DNA of 31,374 nucleotides, taken from JBCCFK01 sp965262315. GTDB taxonomy: Bacteria > Actinomycetota > Acidimicrobiia > Acidimicrobiales > UBA8592. The notes beneath the pieces are model-generated. The model did no database searches and had not been told where the DNA came from. It was given only the letters and a program-made list of their open reading frames with translations. Positions within the stretch are counted from its first letter, which is position 1; each line of letters starts with the position of its first letter. Of the stretch, positions 26,259 through 31,374 are shown in pieces. Location of the stretch: positions 1 through 31,374 of the forward strand of contig CBDHFJ010000041.1 of assembly GCA_965262315.1 (NCBI GenBank), in the 5' to 3' direction. The position numbers and the translations under genes were made by a program.

Positions 26259-26564
26259 TCACGCGGTGACGATCCCGATGACCACCAGGACCACGATCGC
26301 GACCAACACGATCGCCGCGACCAACTGCATCCAGGGGACGCGGCGGCTCACGTACTGCACCACATCGGCTGCGTCCGTGATCGGCGGTGCGGGCACGTGG
26401 TCGCGTGCATGCTCCGGTCGAGCGACCACACCCGGTGGGTCGATGCCCGTGGTGCCAGACGACCGCACCTTCTCGGTCCAGGCCGCGCCGTCCCACCAGC
26501 GCAGCTCGTGGCGGCCGAACGGATCGCTCTGCCAGGACGGTTGTGCGGGTTTCTCGGAGACCAT
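26259..26564 (-). CDS. DUF2510 domain protein with C-terminal membrane anchor
   Basis: 101 residues. The N-terminal QPSWQSDPFGRHELRWWDG and AAWTEKV match DUF2510, a short tryptophan-rich actinobacterial domain of unknown function usually attached to membrane segments. Residues 78-100 are a single hydrophobic helix at the C-terminus, making this a possible tail-anchored protein with the domain in the cytoplasm. GGAGAGG precedes the ATG at good spacing. A TACGAT hexamer at 26619-26624 (minus) would give a leader of about 50 nt. It lies 112 nt downstream of a J-domain gene on the same strand. Confidence 0.85.
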   Translation of the reverse strand: MVSEKPAQPSWQSDPFGRHELRWWDGAAWTEKVRSSGTTGIDPPGVVARPEHARDHVPAPPITDAADVVQYVSRRVPWMQLVAAIVLVAIVVLVVIGIVTA

Positions 26565-26676
26565 CACCTCTCCGGCAGTCGGTGGCCATCCGGCTCGATC
26601 GGCGGGCGAACGCGGCCGATCGTAGTTGGTCCGAGCAGCTCGGCCGAGGGGTGATCTCACCTGTCGGGGCCCGAGC

Positions 26677-27240
26677 TCAGATCACGTCGATGTCGATACT
26701 GTCGAGGTGGCGGGCCAGCCGGTTCACGACGTCGGCGATCGGCGGCACGGATGCATCGGCCGACTCCAACGTGAACGCGACACGGGGCGGGTCCTGGTGC
26801 GCGTCGATGTCGATCAGCAGGTGCGCACCGGCGGCACCCTGGGACGACAACAAGACCTGGATCAGGCCGGCCTCGGGGTCCAGATAGCAGACGTCGCCGA
26901 CCTCGTGCGCCGCCTCGAGGAGGTGGACGTAGACGTCGCCCGGCCGACGGCTGCGCAGCTGGGTGGTGGCCGGTCGAGGCGTCGGGGACACTGGCGCCGG
27001 GGCTGGAGGGAGGGGATCTCGACCGTCCGCGGTGGCGCGCCGCAGGATCGCGAACGAGGCATTGAGGCGGGCGGCTTCGATGGTCGTCGAGGCGCCGCGA
27101 CCGCTGACGTCGGGGTGGGCGGCCCGGATGGCGGACCGGTAGGCCTCACGGATCTCCGTCCAATCGGGTCGGCCCCGCAGGCCGAGCTCGGCGAGCGCGC
27201 CCGCGATGTCGTGCTCACTGATCGCCCGACGGCCGGCCAT
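26677..27240 (-). CDS. J-domain protein with uncharacterised C-terminal domain
   Basis: 187 residues. The N-terminal 70 residues form a J domain (EHDIAGALAELGLRG, then DWTEIREAYRSAIRAAHPDV with the HPD tripeptide), expected to stimulate an Hsp70/DnaK ATPase. There is no Gly/Phe region or zinc finger, so it is not DnaJ itself. A Pro-rich linker (about 90-110) leads to an 80-residue domain (DVYVHLLEAAHEVGDVCYLD, later HLLIDIDAHQDPPRVAFTLE) that I do not recognise and that probably sets the client. Start MAGRR chosen because TACGCT lies 6 nt upstream; an ATG at 27288 would add 16 residues. Divergent from murF. Confidence 0.8.
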   Translation of the reverse strand: MAGRRAISEHDIAGALAELGLRGRPDWTEIREAYRSAIRAAHPDVSGRGASTTIEAARLNASFAILRRATADGRDPLPPAPAPVSPTPRPATTQLRSRRPGDVYVHLLEAAHEVGDVCYLDPEAGLIQVLLSSQGAAGAHLLIDIDAHQDPPRVAFTLESADASVPPIADVVNRLARHLDSIDIDVI

Positions 27241-27246
27241 GTGCGG

Positions 27247-27252
27247 AGCGTA
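27247..27252 (-). promoter_or_regulatory. Predicted leaderless -10 element of the J-domain gene
   Basis: TACGCT on the minus strand, 6 nt before the ATG at 27240; the same hexamer and spacing as at the GDPD gene. Confidence 0.5.
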
Positions 27253-27326
27253 GCCAGACCCGGCCTCGGCATCCCGGTCGACGGCCATCGAGCCGGAGCA
27301 GCCGGTGCGGATGGCACACTCCCGAC

Positions 27327-28655
27327 ATGCAGTTTCGTCTGTCCGAGATCGCCGAGGCCGTCGGCGGCCGCATGGTCGCCGGTGACCCGGGCGCCATCGC
27401 CGACGGTGTCTCCATCGATTCGCGGGAGATCGATCGCGGCATGCTGTTCGTTCCCATCGTCGCGGAACGTGACGGCCACGACTTCGTGCCGGCCGCAGCC
27501 GCAGCCGGTGCTGCCGCGGTCATCGTCTCTCGGCTCGACCTCGCAGACGGCAACGGCGTCGGCCTTCCGACGGTGGCCGTCGCCGACACGGCCGCGGCAC
27601 TCCGATCCTTGGGGATCCTGGCTCGGACGCGACTGCCCGACGCGGTCGTGGGCGTGACCGGATCGGTCGGCAAGACGACCACCAAGGACCTCTTGCGGGC
27701 CGCACTCGCTGCCGACCGCCCCACCCACGCGAACGTCCGGTCGTTCAACAACGAGCTGGGGGTGCCGATCACGCTCGCCAACGCGCCAGCGGGCACTGGC
27801 GCCACCATCATCGAGATGGGTGCCCGCGGTGTCGGCCACATCCGCAGTCTGTGCGCGGTCGCCCGACCCACCGTCGGCGTGGTCCTCGCGGTGGCCGCGG
27901 CTCACACGGAACTCTTCGGCGACCTCGACGGGGTGGCCCAGGCGAAAGGCGAGCTGGTGGAGGACCTCCCCGCATCAGGTGCCGCCGTGCTGAATGCCGC
28001 CGACCCCAGAGTCATGGCCATGGCGGACCGGACCGCAGCCCGGGTGATCACGTTCGGTCCAGGCGGTGACGTCGACGCCGACGCGGTCCGCCTCGACGAC
28101 GAGCTCCGACCGCGGTTCGAGCTGCGAACCCCGGAGGGCAGCGCGCAGGTGACGCTGCCCGCGGCCGGAGTGCACACGGTCACGAACGCCTGCGCGGCGG
28201 CAGCGGCGGCGCTGGCGGTGGGCGCCGACACCGCGACGATCGCCGCTGGGCTGGAGACGGCCACGATCTCGCCGTGGCGTATGGCGATCGAGCGCACGGC
28301 GACCGGGGCCCGGGTCATCAACGACGCGTACAACGCCAACCCGGCTTCCATGCACGCCGCCATCGACGCACTGATGGCGGCGTCGGCGAGACGACGGGTG
28401 GCGGTGGTCGGCCGGATGGCCGAGCTGGGTACCGAGGCCGCAGAGGAACACCGCAGGGTGGGCGCCCGCCTCGCTGCGCTCGACGTCGAGGTGATCTCCT
28501 TCGGCGTTCCCGAATACGGCGGTCGGCTCCTGACCGAGATCGACGACGCGCTCGACACCATCGGCGAGCTCGGCCCCGACGACGTCGTCCTCGTCAAGGC
28601 GAGCCGGGTCGCGGGACTCGAGCGCCTCGCTGCTCGACTGGTGGACGGCGGCTGA
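27327..28655 (+). CDS. murF: UDP-N-acetylmuramoyl-tripeptide--D-alanyl-D-alanine ligase (MurF)
   Basis: A 442-residue Mur ligase that adds D-Ala-D-Ala to UDP-MurNAc-tripeptide in cytoplasmic peptidoglycan synthesis. Domain 1 has SIDSREIDRGMLFVPI and RDGHDFV; the ATPase has GVTGSVGKTTTKDLL (P-loop 110-118), FNNELGVPITLAN and IIEMGARGVGHI; domain 3 has VINDAYNANPASMHAAIDAL, GRMAELG and VLVKASRVAGLE. Length is normal. It is not beside murE, mraY or murD, its usual dcw-cluster neighbours, but between a J-domain and a zinc-ribbon gene, so it either moved or is an extra copy. CACACT lies 6 nt before the ATG and may be a weak leaderless -10; no Shine-Dalgarno. Confidence 0.93.
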   Translation: MQFRLSEIAEAVGGRMVAGDPGAIADGVSIDSREIDRGMLFVPIVAERDGHDFVPAAAAAGAAAVIVSRLDLADGNGVGLPTVAVADTAAALRSLGILARTRLPDAVVGVTGSVGKTTTKDLLRAALAADRPTHANVRSFNNELGVPITLANAPAGTGATIIEMGARGVGHIRSLCAVARPTVGVVLAVAAAHTELFGDLDGVAQAKGELVEDLPASGAAVLNAADPRVMAMADRTAARVITFGPGGDVDADAVRLDDELRPRFELRTPEGSAQVTLPAAGVHTVTNACAAAAAALAVGADTATIAAGLETATISPWRMAIERTATGARVINDAYNANPASMHAAIDALMAASARRRVAVVGRMAELGTEAAEEHRRVGARLAALDVEVISFGVPEYGGRLLTEIDDALDTIGELGPDDVVLVKASRVAGLERLAARLVDGG

Positions 28656-28670
28656 CCGAACCGGGTCAGC
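28651..28670. terminator. Bidirectional hairpin containing both stop codons
   Basis: GCTGACC-GAACCG-GGTCAGC, a perfect 7-bp stem. The left arm contains the murF TGA and the right arm the complement of the zinc-ribbon gene's TGA, so one hairpin serves two convergent genes. Confidence 0.5.
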
Positions 28671-28998
28671 GGTCGTGATCGTCCCGCGTGGGGAGAGCGT
28701 CGGGCATCAGCGGCGAGTTGGTCCGGTGGTAGTCGGCGAGGCGCGCGGCGTCACAGACCGGACACAGATGGATGGTGCGCGCGCTCTGCATCGAGAGCTG
28801 GGTCCCCCTGCTCTTCTCGACGACGGCCTCGAAGGCGGGTCGGACGTCGGTCGAGCCACAGGTGGGGCAGCGGGGCGTGGTGTCGCGGCTCCACTCGTGC
28901 CCGCACGTCTCGCAGGACACGACGATGACGCCGTCGCGGGTCGTCCCGGTGAGCGCCTCCTCCTCACCACACTTCGGGCATCCCACCAGGCTCGACAT
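28666..28998 (-). CDS. Small zinc-ribbon protein
   Basis: 110 residues with four CxxC pairs: CPKC (7-10), CETC (29-32), CPTC (44-47) and CPVC (79-82). The first two pairs, GCPKCGEEEALTG and VVSCETCGHEW, form a zinc ribbon like those in transcription-associated proteins; the third and fourth may form a second site. The tail DDHDR is His/Asp-rich. Function unknown; nucleic acid or protein binding are both plausible. TACCGT lies 8 nt before the ATG. Convergent with murF, divergent from the membrane J-domain gene. Confidence 0.78.
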   Translation of the reverse strand: MSSLVGCPKCGEEEALTGTTRDGVIVVSCETCGHEWSRDTTPRCPTCGSTDVRPAFEAVVEKSRGTQLSMQSARTIHLCPVCDAARLADYHRTNSPLMPDALPTRDDHDR

Positions 28999-29070
28999 CG
29001 TTCAGGACGGTACCCGGGGGTATCGTCGGTTTCACGGACCGATGCCCCCGGACCGGTCCCCGAGCACAAC

Positions 29071-29751
29071 GTGTCCAAGAGTCACTACGAGATCGTCGGC
29101 GCGCCGGCGACGTCCACCCCAGAACAGCTGCGACGCGCGTACCTGAAGCGCGCCCGGCAGTTGCATCCGGACCAGTTCGCCGGCCGGCCGGCGGCCGAGC
29201 GCGCCAAAGCCGAACGCCGGATGCAGGAGCTGAACGCGTCGTGGACGGTGCTCAGCGACCCGGAGGCCCGCCGGGCCTACGACTTGCGCCTGCGGCGCCC
29301 CGCGCCGCGTGGGACCGGTCGGGTGGTGTCGGCCCGCGAGGGGGCGTGGAAACCGTTCGATCCGTCGGAGCCGCCACGTCCCAAGCCCCGCAAGGGTCCG
29401 GTGGTGGCCGACGAACGAGAGATGGAGATCCGAGGCACGGCCAAGCTGCTGCGGCCGGCCCCCGTCGCGATCATGGTCGGAATGTTCGTCCTCTTCATCG
29501 TGGCCGCGACGATGCTCACCGGAGGTGGCGGCGACACGACCCCGGCCCGCACCGCCCCCGAGGCCCAGCCAACCGGGGTCCCCCTCGAGTGTCTGTCGCT
29601 GGGGGCGTTGACCGAGGTGACCAGGTGCGACGGCCGCCACGACGCCGTGGTCTGGAGCGTGGTCGACGCGGGGGAGGCATGCCCCGACGGGCAGGACTCG
29701 ATCTACCGCCAAGGCCTCGGCGGCCTCTACTGCATCACCCGCGTGGAGTGA
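29071..29751 (+). CDS. Membrane-anchored J-domain protein with Cys-containing outer domain
   Basis: 226 residues from a GTG start. Residues 1-75 are a J domain (YEIVGAPATSTPEQLRRAYL, HPD at 32-34, then LNASWTVLSDPEARRAYD). A basic/Pro-rich linker follows, then a single membrane helix (about 130-150, VAIMVGMFVLFIVAATML), then about 75 residues predicted outside the cell with four cysteines (174, 186, 204, 221) that could form two disulphides. The segment TRCDGRHDAVVWSVVDAGEACP resembles septum-formation-type outer domains (weak). The J domain faces the cytoplasm. The GTG was chosen because it places the J domain at the N-terminus; no ATG or clear Shine-Dalgarno is near. TATCGT at 29021-29026 may be its -10. 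Confidence 0.8.
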   Translation: MSKSHYEIVGAPATSTPEQLRRAYLKRARQLHPDQFAGRPAAERAKAERRMQELNASWTVLSDPEARRAYDLRLRRPAPRGTGRVVSAREGAWKPFDPSEPPRPKPRKGPVVADEREMEIRGTAKLLRPAPVAIMVGMFVLFIVAATMLTGGGGDTTPARTAPEAQPTGVPLECLSLGALTEVTRCDGRHDAVVWSVVDAGEACPDGQDSIYRQGLGGLYCITRVE

Positions 29752-29763
29752 GCGCCGTCGTCA

Positions 29764-29782
29764 TGACCACGCAGAGTGGTCA
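29764..29782 (+). terminator. Hairpin after the membrane J-domain gene
   Basis: TGACCAC-GCAGA-GTGGTCA, a perfect 7-bp stem 12 nt after the stop codon. No T-run. Confidence 0.5.
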
Positions 29783-29899
29783 CTATGCACGGAGCGTGAG
29801 GTGACGGACGCCACGACGGTCGAGGCCCCCCGCCCACCGCCGCCGTGGACGACCTGGATATCGTTCGGAATCGGCGTTGGACCCCCCCCAGGAAGACCG

Positions 29900-31374
29900 A
29901 TGCGTGCTTTCCGTGTTCTCATGTTCGTCTGCCTCGTCGCGCTCGCCGCGGGCATCACCCCGCGCGTCGGCGCACAGGCTGCGCCCGTGCCGGGCGACAT
30001 CAACGGCGACGGCGGTGCCGACCTGATCATCGGCGTTCCCGCCGAGGGCATCGCCGGCGTCGACCGGGCCGGCCAGCTGAACGTCGTCTTCAGCAACGGC
30101 GACCGGCTCGTCCGGGCCGGCAACGTCAAGATCGACCAGCGAGACATCGGCGGGGAGAACGCCGAGGGCGACCTCTTCGGGGCCTCGATCGAGCTGGTGG
30201 ACATCGACGCCGACGGCTACGCGGACGCGGTCGTGGGCGCCAGCGGGGAAAGCTCGAGCGTCGAGGTGAACGCCGGCGCGTTCACCGTCATCCCGGGTTC
30301 GCCCGACGGCCTCGTGACCGATGACGCCGTCACCTACACCCAAGGCGCCGGCCTGCCGGAGATCGCGGAACTGGACGACTTCTTCGGGTTCTCGCTCGCC
30401 AGCGGGGACTTCGACGGCGACGGCTACGGCGACGTGGTGGCAACGGCGCCGTTCGAGGACGTCGGCGCCGCCATCGACGCCGGTGTCGTGCTGGTGGTGC
30501 CCGGCTCCGCCGACGGGCTCGTGCCCGAGGACGCCATCGTGCTCGACCACGGCGCGACAGGCCGTGCGCCCCGAGGGAACGAGTTCTTCGGCTGGGCCGT
30601 GACCACAGGCGACTTCGACGGTGACGGCGACGACGACCTCGCGGTCAGCTCGCCCGGCGATGACACCCGCGGCCGCGAGAACGCCGGCGCCGTCATCGTC
30701 TTCGACGGATCACCGGACGGAATCGACCGCTCCTCGGCCCGGCTCTTCAGCCAGGTCGGCCGGATCAAGGACGTCCCCGAACCAGAGGACTTCTTCGGGT
30801 TCGACCTGGAAGCGTCCGATCTGAACTGCGACGGCCGTCACGACCTGCTCGTCGGTGTCCCCAACGAGACGCTCGGCTCTCGCAACGTCGTGGCCGGCAT
30901 CGTCAACGTGATCCTCGGCAGCGAGGACGGCCTCACCCTGAACCGCACGTCCCGGCTCGCGCAGGGGCGCGACGGCGTCGCCGGCCAGCGCGACTTCAAC
31001 CAGTTCGGCGCGGCGCTGGCAGCGGGAGACTTCGACGGCGACGGCTGTGGCGACATCGCGATCTCGGCCCACACCACCGACGTCGGCGGCGACGGGGTCC
31101 GGGCCTGCGTGACCGACCCCGGGTGCGCGTCCGAGGCAGGCGCGGTCGTCATCGTCTACGGCGGCCCGCGGTGGCCTCGTATCGGCGGGACCGCCCACCT
31201 CACCCAACGCGGTCCGATCCAGGGTCGACCCCAGGCCGGCGACTTCTTCGGTCGGACGCTCTCCGCGCTCGACGTCAACGGCGACGGGCGGCACGAGCTG
31301 GCCATCGGGGTGCCGCGTGAGGACTTCGGCAACGCCCGCGACGCCGGCATGGTCACGATCGTCCGAGCCAACCG
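29900..31374 (+). CDS. Secreted FG-GAP (integrin alpha-like) repeat protein, 3' end beyond window
   Basis: 491 codons are visible and the frame is open at the window edge. Residues 1-26 are a signal peptide (MRAFRVLMFVCLVALAAG, cleavage near VGAQA). The remainder consists of FG-GAP beta-propeller repeats, each with a calcium-binding Asp loop: DINGDGGAD, DIDADGYAD, DFDGDGYGD, DFDGDGDDD, DLNCDGRHD, DFDGDGCGD and DVNGDGRHE, seven in view, usually followed by a hydrophobic strand and a G(V/A)P/SP segment, with FFG(F/W/R) motifs between. Seven blades would complete one propeller. Likely an exported adhesion or surface-binding protein. AGGA stands 7 nt before the ATG, after a run of eight C. Confidence 0.9.
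   Translation, partial: MRAFRVLMFVCLVALAAGITPRVGAQAAPVPGDINGDGGADLIIGVPAEGIAGVDRAGQLNVVFSNGDRLVRAGNVKIDQRDIGGENAEGDLFGASIELVDIDADGYADAVVGASGESSSVEVNAGAFTVIPGSPDGLVTDDAVTYTQGAGLPEIAELDDFFGFSLASGDFDGDGYGDVVATAPFEDVGAAIDAGVVLVVPGSADGLVPEDAIVLDHGATGRAPRGNEFFGWAVTTGDFDGDGDDDLAVSSPGDDTRGRENAGAVIVFDGSPDGIDRSSARLFSQVGRIKDVPEPEDFFGFDLEASDLNCDGRHDLLVGVPNETLGSRNVVAGIVNVILGSEDGLTLNRTSRLAQGRDGVAGQRDFNQFGAALAAGDFDGDGCGDIAISAHTTDVGGDGVRACVTDPGCASEAGAVVIVYGGPRWPRIGGTAHLTQRGPIQGRPQAGDFFGRTLSALDVNGDGRHELAIGVPREDFGNARDAGMVTIVRAN

Noticed and set aside
29881..29890. Run of eight C as a phase-variation tract for the FG-GAP gene
   Set aside because: The run is upstream of the Shine-Dalgarno and outside the coding frame; a single run in a GC-rich genome is weak evidence.

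Overview
The window is about 70% G+C and densely coded, with actinobacterial hallmarks: an AfsR/SARP-type regulator, a DUF2510 protein, a LytR-CpsA-Psr protein, an Actinobacteria-like MenB, a LigB-type ATP-dependent DNA ligase and several apparently leaderless genes. I read it as a chromosomal piece of an actinomycete-grade bacterium, perhaps Acidimicrobiia. The phylum is fairly secure; the class is a guess. I found no rRNA, tRNA, CRISPR array, insertion sequence or phage gene.

Layout. 1-5.4 kb: the 3' part of a fatty acyl-AMP ligase, menB (menaquinone), a PLP aminotransferase, a short-chain dehydrogenase and a secreted glycerophosphodiesterase-like lipoprotein. 5.4-7.3 kb: a monooxygenase-fold protein translationally coupled to DNA ligase LigB. 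7.4-10.8 kb: gnd, zwf and a ROK sugar kinase, a compact oxidative pentose-phosphate operon without the lactonase. 10.8-17.4 kb: an overlapping pair encoding a two-nuclease AddAB/AdnAB-like DNA-end resection machine. 17.5-21.2 kb: a 1250-residue AfsR-like regulator with an extra C-terminal helix-turn-helix.

21.2-22.5 kb is the odd region. Over about 1.2 kb only two small genes are plausible (78 and 30 codons). Around them lie a predicted forward promoter, a cluster of perfect inverted repeats, two 8-nt direct repeats exactly 11 bp apart (the geometry of SARP operators) and a strong GC hairpin at the end. This is the best candidate for something undescribed.

22.5-31.4 kb: a non-haem iron dioxygenase with a leaderless promoter next to an 18-bp perfect palindrome; a divergent LCP / M23 peptidase pair (cell wall); a DUF2510 membrane protein; two unusual J-domain proteins; murF on its own; a zinc-ribbon protein; and the first 491 codons of an FG-GAP repeat protein that runs off the end.

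A recurring signal is a TANNNT-like -10 hexamer placed 6-7 nt before the start codon, with no Shine-Dalgarno sequence, at six genes. This is the expected layout of leaderless transcription. Other genes (gnd, the DUF2510 gene, the FG-GAP gene, the 30-codon ORF) have clear Shine-Dalgarno sequences.
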